In this document: positions 26,008-34,815 of the stretch, one piece after another
Layout of the letters: the number at the start of each line of letters is the position of its first letter
Numbering within the stretch: the stretch's first letter is position 1
Assembly (NCBI GenBank): GCA_029060755.1
Contig: JAIDTI010000004.1
Location: 1-64,000 of the forward strand
Reading direction: 5' to 3'
Length of the DNA: 64,000 nt
Origin: Ruminococcus sp.
GTDB taxonomy: Bacteria; Bacillota; Clostridia; Oscillospirales; Ruminococcaceae
Position numbers and translations under genes: made by a program
The notes under the pieces: generated by a model
What the model was told of the DNA's origin: nothing
What the model saw: the letters and a program-made list of their open reading frames with translations, nothing else
The model's database searches: none

Positions 26008-26883
26008 TTACTCCTTTGGCGGAAATTCAAGTGTAATTTGTCCAAGTTTTCCGCTTCTGAACTCGTCAAGAACTGTTATTGCAGTTCTTTCAGTATTGAC
26101 TTCACCGCCTGAAATTATCATGCCACGCTTTCTGCCGACTTTTTCAAGTAAATCAATACCGCTGATATTTTCGTCAAATTCAATTTTATATCGTGCTTTC
26201 AGTGATTCGGGATAATTTTCAGCAAGAAAACTCAAAAGTTTCATTGCAAGAGTTTCAATATCAACAACATCATCTTTTATTGCACCAGTAAATGCAAGTC
26301 TTATTGCGACTGCCTGATTGTCGAACTTATGCCAGAGAACTCCGGGCATATCAAGCATTTCTGTATTGTCTTTCAGCTTCACCCATTGTTTTACTCTTGT
26401 AACTCCGGGTCGGTCCTCAACTTTTGCACGTTTACCGCCAGCAAGACGGTTAATAAGTGAGCTTTTGCCGACATTCGGAATACCAAGAATCATAAGTCTT
26501 ATCGGTGTACCTGCTGTACCGTTCCGCTGACGTTTATCAATTAAATCTTTTAACACGGTTGATTTGATTACAGGGATAAGCTTGTTAAGATTTTTTCCTG
26601 ATTTGCAGTCAACAGCAAGAGCAGTTATATTTTTCTTTTTGAAATAGTTTATCCAGAAAGAAGTTGCATTGCTGTCGGCAAGGTCGCATTTATTCATAAG
26701 AATAATTTTCGGCTTCGATGATGTAAGGCTGTCAATATCGGGATTTCTGCTACTTAGCGGAGTTCTTGCATCAATTATTTCCACAACGGCATCAACAAGT
26801 TTTAAATTGGCTGAAATAGCACGTTTTGTTTTTGCCATATGACCTGGAAACCATTGTATTGGTTTCATATCATCATTATCCAT
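26008..26883 (-). CDS. ylqF: Ribosome biogenesis GTPase RbgA (YlqF)
   Basis: 291 residues. Circularly permuted GTPase needed for late 50S assembly. The permuted order is visible: NKCDL (G4) comes before GIPNVGKSSLINRL (G1) and DMPGVLW (G3). The N-terminal WFPGHMAKTKR is diagnostic. Lies between the signal peptidases and rnhB, matching the common Firmicutes order rplS-lepB-ylqF-rnhB. Confidence 0.96.
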   Translation of the reverse strand: MDNDDMKPIQWFPGHMAKTKRAISANLKLVDAVVEIIDARTPLSSRNPDIDSLTSSKPKIILMNKCDLADSNATSFWINYFKKKNITALAVDCKSGKNLNKLIPVIKSTVLKDLIDKRQRNGTAGTPIRLMILGIPNVGKSSLINRLAGGKRAKVEDRPGVTRVKQWVKLKDNTEMLDMPGVLWHKFDNQAVAIRLAFTGAIKDDVVDIETLAMKLLSFLAENYPESLKARYKIEFDENISGIDLLEKVGRKRGMIISGGEVNTERTAITVLDEFRSGKLGQITLEFPPKE

Positions 26884-26894
26884 AAAATCCCTCC

Positions 26895-27467
26895 TTATCC
26901 GATTTTTCCGATTTTATTTAGTGGTGATATTCTGAAAATAACTTCACCGATTATATTTTCTGTCGGTATAAATCCGATTTCAGCAGAACGGCTGTCCTTT
27001 GAAACCGAACGGTAATCACCCATAACAAATACATATCCCTGCGGAACTTTTACGGGATAATCAAAAGCACCCTCGTCCGTGTGAGTAAGTCCTAATTTGA
27101 GGTAATCCTCAAAAATGCGCTTGTCATCAACATATACAGCACCGCTTCCAAAATCTATATCTATAGTTTGTCCGCCTGTTGCGATAATTCTTTTAACAAT
27201 AGTTTCGTGTATGCCGTCTTTTATTTCAAGTGAATTGTTGTCATTCAGTGTTACGCTGTTTTCTGCACGTATAACGACAATATCACCCTGTTTCAGATTG
27301 TTGCATATAATTCCTGCAATGATTTTATCGCCTGATTTCAGCGTATCACGCATAGAATCGCCGTTTACTGTGAAAATTCTGAAAATATATGTTGAAATCA
27401 TAAGCATGACAAAGAAAGATATAATCAGAACTTCAAAAAAATCAGCAAATTTTCTTAACCTTTCCAT
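26895..27467 (-). CDS. lepB: Signal peptidase I (second copy)
   Basis: 190 residues. Removes signal peptides outside the membrane. One N-terminal membrane segment (about 12-32) is followed by the catalytic serine in NGDSMRDTL and the general-base lysine in IVKRIIATGGQ, then GYVFVMGDYRSVSKDSR. Both catalytic residues are intact. Starts inside the previous signal peptidase gene (13-base overlap). The two copies are clearly diverged, so distinct preferences are possible. Confidence 0.93.
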   Translation of the reverse strand: MERLRKFADFFEVLIISFFVMLMISTYIFRIFTVNGDSMRDTLKSGDKIIAGIICNNLKQGDIVVIRAENSVTLNDNNSLEIKDGIHETIVKRIIATGGQTIDIDFGSGAVYVDDKRIFEDYLKLGLTHTDEGAFDYPVKVPQGYVFVMGDYRSVSKDSRSAEIGFIPTENIIGEVIFRISPLNKIGKIG

Positions 27468-28153
27468 GAATCAGTCAGGATTCTGAACTCATTAAGCGGA
27501 TAGTATTTTACAAGTGCTTTGCCGTAAATCTGGTCTTTCTTTATAAGTCCTACACTTCTTGCACGGCTGTCAGTTGAATGATTTCTGTTATCACCCATTA
27601 CAAAATAATAGCCGTCCGGAACTGTTATAGGGTACTGACCTGTAAAAGCACCATCACTTAAATCAGCGGTAGAATCAGGCTCATTTATATAAGGTTCGTT
27701 CAGCATTTCGTCGTCCACATATACATGACCGTCTCTGATGTCGATAGTTTGACCGCCTACAGCAATAACTCTCTTGATGATACATTCATTTATAGCGGAA
27801 CTTTCAGGAATATAGGCATTTCCAGAACTGTCAAGCAGATAGTTTTCCATTTTGTCAATAACAAGAATATCGCCATATTTCACATCAAAAAATACTGTTG
27901 ACATAAAAATTTTATCTGTATCTTCATCTTTTGCCGTTGAGTTAAGAGTAGGCAGCATAGAATGACCGACAATATTTACAGGGTGAAGAACATAAGTAAA
28001 AATAAGTACAACAACAAAAATTGTGGCAATAGTTGACTCCGCAATATCAATAATATCTTTTACAACATTTCCCTTTTTTTTGATATTTTCTTTCGTATTC
28101 TGTTCATTTACTTCATTTTCAGTATTTTCAATGATTTCTTCGTTGTTTTCCAT
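27455..28153 (-). CDS. lepB: Signal peptidase I (first copy)
   Basis: 232 residues. An acidic/lysine N-terminal cytoplasmic part of about 35 residues precedes one membrane segment (about 36-57). Catalytic Ser is in VGHSMLPTL and Lys in IIKRVIAVGGQ; the GDNRNHSTDSR box closes the active site. First gene of the operon that runs through thrC to the phosphoesterase, placed after the rplS terminator, so an unidentified promoter or read-through must supply transcription. Confidence 0.94.
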   Translation of the reverse strand: MENNEEIIENTENEVNEQNTKENIKKKGNVVKDIIDIAESTIATIFVVVLIFTYVLHPVNIVGHSMLPTLNSTAKDEDTDKIFMSTVFFDVKYGDILVIDKMENYLLDSSGNAYIPESSAINECIIKRVIAVGGQTIDIRDGHVYVDDEMLNEPYINEPDSTADLSDGAFTGQYPITVPDGYYFVMGDNRNHSTDSRARSVGLIKKDQIYGKALVKYYPLNEFRILTDSWKG

Positions 28154-28184
28154 AGTATCTCCTTGAAACCGATATTTTTAATAG

Positions 28185-28208
28185 CAAAAAAGGGACTTTA
28201 AGAGTCCC
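28185..28208 (-). terminator. Rho-independent terminator of rplS
   Basis: Minus strand: six-base-pair stem (28203-28208 with 28192-28197), five-base loop, T-run of about seven bases (28185-28191). A second GC-rich hairpin lies just upstream in the 3' region (around 28222-28248). Confidence 0.85.
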
Positions 28209-28265
28209 ATGAGTTGAGATGAACAAGCCGGCGGAAATGCCGACAAGTTCAATCTGTGTCGCATC

Positions 28266-28610
28266 TTAGCGAATCTGCTCTTTAACCTTTGCAGCTTTAC
28301 CAACTCTGTCTCTGAGGTAGTAGAGTTTAGCTCTGCGGACTTTACCGTATCTTACAACTTCTACCTTGTCAACAACAGGTGAATGAAGTGGGAAAACTCT
28401 TTCAACGCCACAGCCATGAGCAACACGTCTTACAGTGAAAGTTTCGCTGATTCCACCGTGCTTCTTAGCGATAACAGTGCCTTCAAAAATCTGAATACGG
28501 CTCTTTTCGCCTTCTTTAATGCGTACGTGTACCTTTACAGTGTCACCAACGTTGAACTGTGGTACGTTTTCTTTCATGCTTGATTCGCTGATTAATTTAA
28601 GTGCGTCCAT
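28266..28610 (-). CDS. rplS: 50S ribosomal protein L19
   Basis: 114 residues, typical length. [20 protein letters not shown] and the GIS..FTVRR and [11 protein letters not shown] segments are diagnostic. Preceded by AGGAGG and a long leader from a strong promoter, followed by a terminator. In many Firmicutes rplS lies after rpsP-rimM-trmD; here it stands alone. Confidence 0.97.
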   Translation of the reverse strand: MDALKLISESSMKENVPQFNVGDTVKVHVRIKEGEKSRIQIFEGTVIAKKHGGISETFTVRRVAHGCGVERVFPLHSPVVDKVEVVRYGKVRRAKLYYLRDRVGKAAKVKEQIR

Positions 28611-28755
28611 TTTTTAATTCCTCCTAAAATTTCCGAACATTCTTACCAAAAATGCAGACCGTTTCAGCATAGCGTTGCAAAGGCAGAGGACTGTTCTGTA
28701 TTAATGTCTTTCGGCATTAACCCTCATCTGTAAAATGCAGACGGATTTCAAATGC
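28611..28755 (-). promoter_or_regulatory. rplS leader RNA (L19 leader candidate)
   Basis: About 145 bases between the predicted transcription start and the rplS ATG. It holds two copies of GTCTGCATTTT on the minus strand, a TTAATG/CATTAA hairpin and the AGGAGG site. Low-GC Gram-positive rplS genes commonly carry a structured L19 leader thought to mediate autoregulation. Sequence match to the known model was not computed. Confidence 0.5.
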
Positions 28756-28761
28756 TTTTAT

Positions 28762-28790
28762 ATCATACCATACTTTTCAAAAAAAATCAA
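28762..28790 (-). promoter_or_regulatory. Promoter of rplS
   Basis: Minus-strand TTGATT (28785-28790), 17-bp spacer, TATGAT (28762-28767) with TGG extended -10, just after the stop of the preceding gene. Confidence 0.75.
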
Positions 28791-28796
28791 GTGTTT

Positions 28797-29459
28797 TCAG
28801 AAAAATTTTTCATTATTTTCACATAAAATTGCTTTTCGTATGATTTTTACAGTTTCAAACGGTGTCTGACATATATTTTTTAGTGAATCTATGAATAAAT
28901 TCGGGTTGTAGTTTGTCTGAGTACCTGCGGGCAGACGGATAATCATATCAACCGAATTTTCTTTGAGTTCGCATGATACTATTTCAAGGTCGGGCATTAT
29001 ATCAACTGTTTTAATGCCCTTTTTAGTTTTCTTTTCAATCAGGATTTCAGGCATGGCAAGAAGTTCCATAAGTGCATCATATACTTCTGCTATATCTTCT
29101 GAAACAAGTGAGAAGCTGTATTCTGCTTTTGTTATTGCAGTAATTTTCTTTACCTGCTCCGCTACTGATATTATACGCATACCCTCTGGCATAACAGCAT
29201 TAAGCTTGTCCTTTATTTCATTGAATGACATATTGTCATCGGTTATATTGAAGTCCATAATCTCGCACGAACTTTCAAATCCCAAAGAAAGTGCAAGTGC
29301 AAAGCTGTAGTATGGGTGCGGATTGAAACCCTCTGTATACCATACAGGCAGTTTTGAGCGTCTGAAAGTTCTTAGCATACAGCGGTTGAGGTCAAGATGT
29401 GAAATATATTTAGCTCTGCCTGTTTTTTCAAAAACTGCTCTTAATCGTAACAAAAACAA
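28797..29459 (-). CDS. TIGR03936 family radical SAM-associated protein (DUF2344)
   Basis: 220 residues. The start FLLRLRAVFEKTGRAKYISHLDLNRC and the FRRSKLPVWYTEGFNPHPYYSFA segment are typical. It is normally encoded next to, or fused with, the TIGR03960 radical SAM protein, as here (19-base overlap). Function is unknown; RNA-related roles have been guessed for the pair from genome context with ribosomal genes. Confidence 0.9.
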   Translation of the reverse strand: MFLLRLRAVFEKTGRAKYISHLDLNRCMLRTFRRSKLPVWYTEGFNPHPYYSFALALSLGFESSCEIMDFNITDDNMSFNEIKDKLNAVMPEGMRIISVAEQVKKITAITKAEYSFSLVSEDIAEVYDALMELLAMPEILIEKKTKKGIKTVDIMPDLEIVSCELKENSVDMIIRLPAGTQTNYNPNLFIDSLKNICQTPFETVKIIRKAILCENNEKFF

Positions 29460-31291
29460 TCCCTCCCTGTAGCTTTATTTACTCCACAACCTGAACATCT
29501 CATACGGCAGTTAGGTGTTGTGACTGATTTGTGAGCTGTCTTATTCTCACGGATAAAAAATTCTTTTGTAACAAGATAATCAAGATGTTCCCACGGCAGA
29601 ATCTCATCATATTCAAAACGTCTGTTTGCATAAAATGCGGGGTCAACACCACATTCAGCAAAAGCTTCAAGCCATGTATCGAACTTGTAATGTTCACTCC
29701 AGCTGTCAAATTTACAGCCTTTTTTCCACGCTGTATATATTACATTGCACAATCTTCTGTCACCTTTTGCAAGAACAGCCTCCAATAAGCTTACGTTTGA
29801 ATCATGATAGCTTACCTTGATTTTCTTAGTTTTTACAGAATCAAGCAGAAGTTTTTGTTTGCGTTCAATTTCTTCTTTTGTGTCCTGCGGTTCAAACTGA
29901 AACGGTGTGAACGGCTTCGGAACGAATGTTGCACAACTTACAGAAATCTGCACGCCTTTACCTTTTGGACGATTTTCAATGCTGTAGAATAAGTCTACAA
30001 TACGTTGTGCAAGTTCTGCGATACCGATAATATCTTCATCTGTTTCAGTCGGCAGTCCCATCATGAAATACAGCTTTACAGTACTGTAACCGCCCTCAAA
30101 TGCAATTTTGCAGGTGTTCATGATTTCTTCTTCAGTTACATTTTTATTTATAACGTCTCTCAATCGTTGAGTACCGCCCTCTGCGGCAAAAGTGAGACCG
30201 CTTTTACGTATTTTCTTGATTTTTTCAAGCAAGGATTCTGAAAAATTGTCCACACGCAATGACGGTAAAGAAAGATTGACTTTTTCTTTTTCGGTATAAC
30301 TGATTAACTCCGTCAGCATTTCGTCTATTCTTGAGTGATCGCTTGTGCTTAATGATGCAAGTGAAACTTCGTCATATCCAGTATTTTCGCAAAGGCACTT
30401 TGTTTCACTGCATATAGTTTCGGGCGATTTTTCACGGAACGGGCGGTAAATAAATCCAGCCTGACAGAATCTGCAACCACGTATACAGCCACGCAATACT
30501 TCAACAGAAATTCTGTCGTGGACTATCTCTGTAAACGGTACAACAAAATTTTCGGGATAGTATACTTTATCAAAATCCTTGATGATACGCTTTTTTATCT
30601 TTTTTGGTGCATTTTCAAGCACTTCCATTTTATCAATAGTACCATTTTCTTTGTAACTGAACTTATAAAACTGTGGAACGTATATTCCCTCAATCTGCGA
30701 TGCACGCTTTAAAAATTCAATTCTGTCTGCACCCTGTTTTTTCATTTCATTATATAAGTCCATGAGTTCAAGATTTACTTCTTCACCCTCACCAAGTATA
30801 AACAAATCAAAGAAATCGGCAAGCGGTTCAGGATTGCACACACAAGGACCTCCTGCAACAACTATCTGTGTGAGTTCAGGTGTTCTGTCCTTTGCAAAAA
30901 TGGGAATACCAGCCAAGTCAAGCATATTCAGAACAGTTGTGTATGAAAGTTCGTACTGCATGGTAAATCCTATAAAATCGAAATCTCTGATAGGGTCAAG
31001 AGATTCAAGCGCATAAAGCGGTATATCGTTTTTACGCATTATTTCTTCAAAATCAGGTGACGGAGCGAAACAGCGTTCACACCAGTAATTTTTGCGCTCA
31101 TTTTTCAGTGAATACAGTATCTTCATGCCAAGATGCGACATTCCTATATCGTAGGTATCGGGGAAACAAAATGCAAAGCGGACATCAACTTCAGACTTGT
31201 CCTTTATGACACTTCCCACTTCACCGCCTATGTATCGTGACGGCTTCTGCACATCAAGCAGATGTTTTTCTATTTTTTCTCTTAAATTCAT
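29441..31291 (-). CDS. TIGR03960 family B12-binding radical SAM protein
   Basis: 616 residues. An N-terminal cobalamin-binding-type domain (with GMSHLGMKILY and GEGEEVNLEL) is followed by the radical SAM core, whose 4Fe-4S motif is RGCRFCQAGF within the cysteine-rich CIRGCRFC segment. A Cys-rich C-terminus (CRMRCSGCGVN, CFC) may hold a second cluster. It overlaps the DUF2344 gene by 19 bases and cdd by four. The reaction is not known. Confidence 0.92.
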   Translation of the reverse strand: MNLREKIEKHLLDVQKPSRYIGGEVGSVIKDKSEVDVRFAFCFPDTYDIGMSHLGMKILYSLKNERKNYWCERCFAPSPDFEEIMRKNDIPLYALESLDPIRDFDFIGFTMQYELSYTTVLNMLDLAGIPIFAKDRTPELTQIVVAGGPCVCNPEPLADFFDLFILGEGEEVNLELMDLYNEMKKQGADRIEFLKRASQIEGIYVPQFYKFSYKENGTIDKMEVLENAPKKIKKRIIKDFDKVYYPENFVVPFTEIVHDRISVEVLRGCIRGCRFCQAGFIYRPFREKSPETICSETKCLCENTGYDEVSLASLSTSDHSRIDEMLTELISYTEKEKVNLSLPSLRVDNFSESLLEKIKKIRKSGLTFAAEGGTQRLRDVINKNVTEEEIMNTCKIAFEGGYSTVKLYFMMGLPTETDEDIIGIAELAQRIVDLFYSIENRPKGKGVQISVSCATFVPKPFTPFQFEPQDTKEEIERKQKLLLDSVKTKKIKVSYHDSNVSLLEAVLAKGDRRLCNVIYTAWKKGCKFDSWSEHYKFDTWLEAFAECGVDPAFYANRRFEYDEILPWEHLDYLVTKEFFIRENKTAHKSVTTPNCRMRCSGCGVNKATGRDCFCYD

Positions 31292-31680
31292 TTAATACTC
31301 TCCTCACTGAAAGTTTTTGGCAGAAAATCGGACAAATTATGAACACCGTCTGCAAGAATAATACTGAAATCGCTGTTGCAGAACTCACTCATAACTTGCA
31401 GACAAGCACCGCACGGAACGCACGGTTCAGAGAAGTCATTGGTTGAACTTCCTGCAACTGCTATAGCTGTAAATTCAGTGAATCCCTCTGAAACAGCCTT
31501 GAATATAGCTGTACGCTCTGCACATATAGTCATGGAATATGACGCATTTTCAATGTTACAGCCTGTAAATACTTGTCCGTCAGCTGTCAGGAGTGATGCA
31601 CCGACATAAAATCCCGAATATTTACAGTAAGCATTTTCTGCGGATTTTACGGCAATATTGAATAATTCATCATAATTCAT
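31288..31680 (-). CDS. cdd: Cytidine deaminase
   Basis: 130 residues. Hydrolyses cytidine and deoxycytidine to uridine forms in pyrimidine salvage. Zinc site is complete: CAERTA with catalytic Glu, and PCGACLQVM with two Cys. GCNIENASYS precedes it as usual. Overlaps DUF896 and the radical SAM gene by four bases on each side. Confidence 0.95.
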   Translation of the reverse strand: MNYDELFNIAVKSAENAYCKYSGFYVGASLLTADGQVFTGCNIENASYSMTICAERTAIFKAVSEGFTEFTAIAVAGSSTNDFSEPCVPCGACLQVMSEFCNSDFSIILADGVHNLSDFLPKTFSEESIK

Positions 31681-31880
31681 GATTTTTCACCTATTTTACG
31701 CTTTTTGCCGTCAGGTGTCATGATATACGTATTCTGCAACTGTGCTTTGAGGTTGCCTGTTACAGACTGTCTGTATTCGTTGCGCAACTGTGTCTGTTCG
31801 GCTTTTTCCTCATTTGTCAAGCCGACAGATTTTGATTTTTTTGCAAGCTCATTTATTCTGTCAAGTTTTTTCTGATTCAT
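31677..31880 (-). CDS. DUF896 family protein (YnzC-like)
   Basis: 67 residues, cytoplasmic, with the diagnostic RINELAKKSKSVGLTNEE and RNEYRQSVTGNLKAQL segments and a C-terminal basic tail. The Bacillus YnzC relative is linked to the SOS region, but function is unresolved. First gene of the DUF896-cdd-radical SAM-DUF2344 operon, with a promoter at 31928-31957. Confidence 0.9.
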   Translation of the reverse strand: MNQKKLDRINELAKKSKSVGLTNEEKAEQTQLRNEYRQSVTGNLKAQLQNTYIMTPDGKKRKIGEKS

Positions 31881-31927
31881 TTTAAAATACCACCTTTATT
31901 ATATTATTTAAGATACTTTATGTATGA

Positions 31928-31957
31928 ATTATACAACAATATTATGATAAAAGTCAG
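31928..31957 (-). promoter_or_regulatory. Promoter of the DUF896-cdd operon
   Basis: Minus-strand CTGACT (31952-31957), 18-bp spacer, TATAAT (31928-31933). The -35 overlaps the end of the upstream gene. Confidence 0.6.
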
Positions 31958-32538
31958 GGAAATATATAACGGCACATATAAATCGTTATTGCAATCATTC
32001 CGGTTTCAAGGATTATGGAAGCAATAATGAGTGCAATTGCAGGTATAAAATCATGTTTTTCCACACAGGAATTTTTAAGATTTTCTGCATCATATAAAAT
32101 AGGCACTTTGTCACAGTCGATTTTATATTTTTCAAGAGAATCGGTTATGCACTCATATTTTCTGCGGTCAACCCAGTATACAATAACACTTCCACGTCTG
32201 GCAGTACGTCTTATAAAAGTACCATAAGTGCGGATACCTTTTTTATGAAGTCTGATTACACGGTATAACTCACTTGCTGACATATATGTCAGCACTGAAA
32301 TTATAAGATTGAAAAGTACAAGCACGCCTATTGCAAAACCATTGTCCGCCCCGAAAATCCATATACAGACAAGAAGTACAGCAATTATTGTAAAAACAAA
32401 TAAAAATATTCCGCAAAGAATCTTACAAGCAATTTTTCTTGTGGATTTGTTTATCAGCAGACATACAAATACTGCTCCCCAGAACATAAATATCCCGTAT
32501 TCGTCAAGTATATCCCATATATTCATTTTAAGAAACAT
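31954..32538 (-). CDS. Membrane protein of unknown function
   Basis: 194 residues. Four hydrophobic segments (about 11-28, 35-62, 68-88 and 168-190) flank a soluble stretch of basic and tyrosine-rich sequence (IRLHKKGIRTYGTFIRRTARRG, then IVYWVDRRKYECITDS). The layout of a small beta-rich domain between membrane helices recalls DUF3592-type proteins, but this is not a firm match. Own promoter, divergent from tmcAL. Confidence 0.7.
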   Translation of the reverse strand: MFLKMNIWDILDEYGIFMFWGAVFVCLLINKSTRKIACKILCGIFLFVFTIIAVLLVCIWIFGADNGFAIGVLVLFNLIISVLTYMSASELYRVIRLHKKGIRTYGTFIRRTARRGSVIVYWVDRRKYECITDSLEKYKIDCDKVPILYDAENLKNSCVEKHDFIPAIALIIASIILETGMIAITIYMCRYIFP

Positions 32539-32569
32539 ATAAATCCCCCAGTTTCCCCATTTTCATTAT

Positions 32570-32598
32570 ATTATACACCATATTAATAAGTTTGTCAA
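32570..32598 (-). promoter_or_regulatory. Promoter of the 194-residue membrane protein gene
   Basis: Minus-strand TTGACA (32593-32598, perfect -35), 17-bp spacer, TATAAT (32570-32575). Confidence 0.8.
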
Positions 32599-32613
32599 CT
32601 TTTAGGTAAAGAC

Positions 32614-32642
32614 TTTACAAAAAAATTTTTTTCTGATATAAT
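32614..32642 (+). promoter_or_regulatory. Promoter of the tmcAL-rsmI operon
   Basis: TTTACA (32614-32619), 17-bp A/T-tract spacer, TATAAT (32637-32642). Nearly the same sequence as the lepA promoter. Confidence 0.75.
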
Positions 32643-32704
32643 AATTTGTATAGATAATTAAAAATTTACTGAAAGTATTGCATTTTTGGCAAAGAGGGAG
32701 TAAA

Positions 32705-33853
32705 ATGAAAATCAATGGTATTGTATGCGAATATAATCCGTTTCATAACGGACACTCATATCATATTTCAGAAACAAGAAAAAACGGTGCAACCCATATT
32801 ATAGCTGTTATGAGTGGAAATTTCGTTCAGCGTGGAGATGTTGCAGTGCTTGATAAATTCACCCGTGCGGAACTTGCTGTCAAGAGCGGGGTTGATTTAG
32901 TTGTTGAATTGCCTGTTGCATACTGCTTGTCATCAGCGGAGATTTTTGCAAGAGGTGCTGTTTATCTGCTTGACAGTTTAGGAGTTGTTGACGAAATATC
33001 ATTCGGCAGTGAGTGCGGAAATATTGACAGACTTGTTTTTGCAATGAATAAAGCTGATGAAGTTGCAGAATCTAAAGTTATGCGTGAACTCATGGGAGCA
33101 GGCATGACTTATCCACGTGCATTGAGTACCGTACTTGATGTGGAAACAGCCGAACTTATTGCAGAGCCTAATAATATTCTTGCTGTTGAATATCTTAAAG
33201 CATTGAAATATTTCAATTCTGCAATAAAGCCATTTACTGTGAAACGTGCAGGGGCTTCACATGACAGCATGAATATTTCCGACGGATTTGCAAGTGCATC
33301 ATATATAAGGGAGAATATTGAGTCAGCAGATAATTTTGTCCCTGAAATATGGGCAGATGCGCTGAAAAATGATATAGCACTGCTGAAAAGACTTGAAAGA
33401 CTGATTCTATATAAAGTACGCACTGTTTCTGATGAGGAATTATCAGTCGTAAATGACATATCGGGCGGACTTGTTCAGCGTATATACGGCAATAATTCGG
33501 CTTCACTTGAAAATATGCTTGAATCGGTAAAGACAAAGTGCTTTACTATGGCAAGAATAAAACGTGTACTGCTTTCTATGCTTATCGGCATAACAAAGAA
33601 TGATGCTACAATATTACCGCCTTATGTCAGGGTACTTGCGTTCAATGAAAAAGGCAGGGAAATACTTGCACTTACAAAAAAATCAAAGAAAATACCAATC
33701 GGAACATCTCTTGCAAAGCTTGGCAGATTAAATGCAGATGCTCAAAGATATGCTGAAATTGAATCAACAGCAACTGATATATATTCGCTTGCTTTTGAAA
33801 ATATATTACAGGCAAATACAGACTATACAAGAAAGATTAAGGAGACAAAATGA
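32705..33853 (+). CDS. tmcAL: tRNA(Met) cytidine acetate ligase TmcAL
   Basis: 382 residues. Uses acetate and ATP to make N4-acetylcytidine at the wobble base of elongator tRNA-Met. The nucleotidyltransferase motif GIVCEYNPFHNGHSYHI opens the protein, with MSGNFVQRGD next and SFGSECGN later. The ATG at 32705 follows AAAGAGGGAG; a longer reading from 32678 lacks a site. First gene of a long plus-strand run of overlapping genes up to rsmI. Confidence 0.95.
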   Translation: MKINGIVCEYNPFHNGHSYHISETRKNGATHIIAVMSGNFVQRGDVAVLDKFTRAELAVKSGVDLVVELPVAYCLSSAEIFARGAVYLLDSLGVVDEISFGSECGNIDRLVFAMNKADEVAESKVMRELMGAGMTYPRALSTVLDVETAELIAEPNNILAVEYLKALKYFNSAIKPFTVKRAGASHDSMNISDGFASASYIRENIESADNFVPEIWADALKNDIALLKRLERLILYKVRTVSDEELSVVNDISGGLVQRIYGNNSASLENMLESVKTKCFTMARIKRVLLSMLIGITKNDATILPPYVRVLAFNEKGREILALTKKSKKIPIGTSLAKLGRLNADAQRYAEIESTATDIYSLAFENILQANTDYTRKIKETK

Positions 33854-34815
33854 GAAAGATAATTTTATTCATATCATGTATTATGATTACGGTTATGTTT
33901 ACATCATGTGGCAGGACAATTCGTCTTACGGGAGAAAATATTATCACAAAGGCACAGGCAGAGTATCAGGAAACGACCGTTCCGACTACTGTTGCAACTG
34001 TTACAACAGTGCCTGCGACTGAACCTGTAACAGAGGGAAAGCCACAGCATCTGAATGTAAATACAAAGATGCCGAAAGATTACAAACTACCTGAATCATG
34101 CATTATAGAGGGATTTGAAACAGTAATGCAAGAGCCTGAACTTCCGACAGGGTGTGAGATTACAGCACTTGCACAGACAATCAATTTCTATGGATTTGAT
34201 ATTGATAAGGTTGAGCTTTGCGATGTATTTATGCCGGTTGATTATGACGGCTATTATACTATGGACGATGTGTATCTTGGTGACCCGCACTCAACAAATG
34301 GTTTCGGCTGTAATGCGCCAGTTATCACTAATACAGCAAATGATTACTTTGATTATATCGGTTCTGACTGGTATGCAAAAAATCTTTCGGGAATCTCTCT
34401 TGACGAAGTTTTCTATCAGATTGAAAAGGGCAGACCCGTTGTTATATGGACGACTATAGACCAGAGAGAAACTCATGCTGTTTTTGAGTTCAGACTTGGC
34501 TGCGGAGAGGATTTTTATTTCAATCCGTATCAGCATTGTGTAACGATATACGGATATGACAAAAAAAGAGGAATAGTGAACATAGCCGACCCACTGAAAG
34601 GCAATGTTGAATATGATATGGACAGATTTTCACGTATATATGAAGTTATGGAGAAACAGGCTGTTGTGTTAATCGGCAATGAGGAATCAAAAGGAAAAGT
34701 ATACACATCAAAGAAAGAACAGAAAAAATGGCTTGAAAAAAATCGTCCGAAAGAGGAAGACACAACAACGGCATCTTCTACAACAAAAACAACTTCAACA
34801 GGTAAATCAACATGA
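33850..34815 (+). CDS. C39-like cysteine peptidase domain lipoprotein
   Basis: 321 residues. A signal peptide with lipobox FTSC (Cys20) predicts a lipid-anchored extracellular protein. A threonine-rich linker (about 40-65) leads to a papain-like C39_2 domain: candidate catalytic Cys in PTGCEITALAQT (near 100) and His in YQHCVTIYGYD (near 230), followed by an Asp. The C-terminus is Lys-rich, then Thr/Ser-rich. Proteins of this type are frequent in gut Firmicutes; substrate unknown. Start overlaps tmcAL by four bases. Confidence 0.85.
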   Translation: MRKIILFISCIMITVMFTSCGRTIRLTGENIITKAQAEYQETTVPTTVATVTTVPATEPVTEGKPQHLNVNTKMPKDYKLPESCIIEGFETVMQEPELPTGCEITALAQTINFYGFDIDKVELCDVFMPVDYDGYYTMDDVYLGDPHSTNGFGCNAPVITNTANDYFDYIGSDWYAKNLSGISLDEVFYQIEKGRPVVIWTTIDQRETHAVFEFRLGCGEDFYFNPYQHCVTIYGYDKKRGIVNIADPLKGNVEYDMDRFSRIYEVMEKQAVVLIGNEESKGKVYTSKKEQKKWLEKNRPKEEDTTTASSTTKTTSTGKST

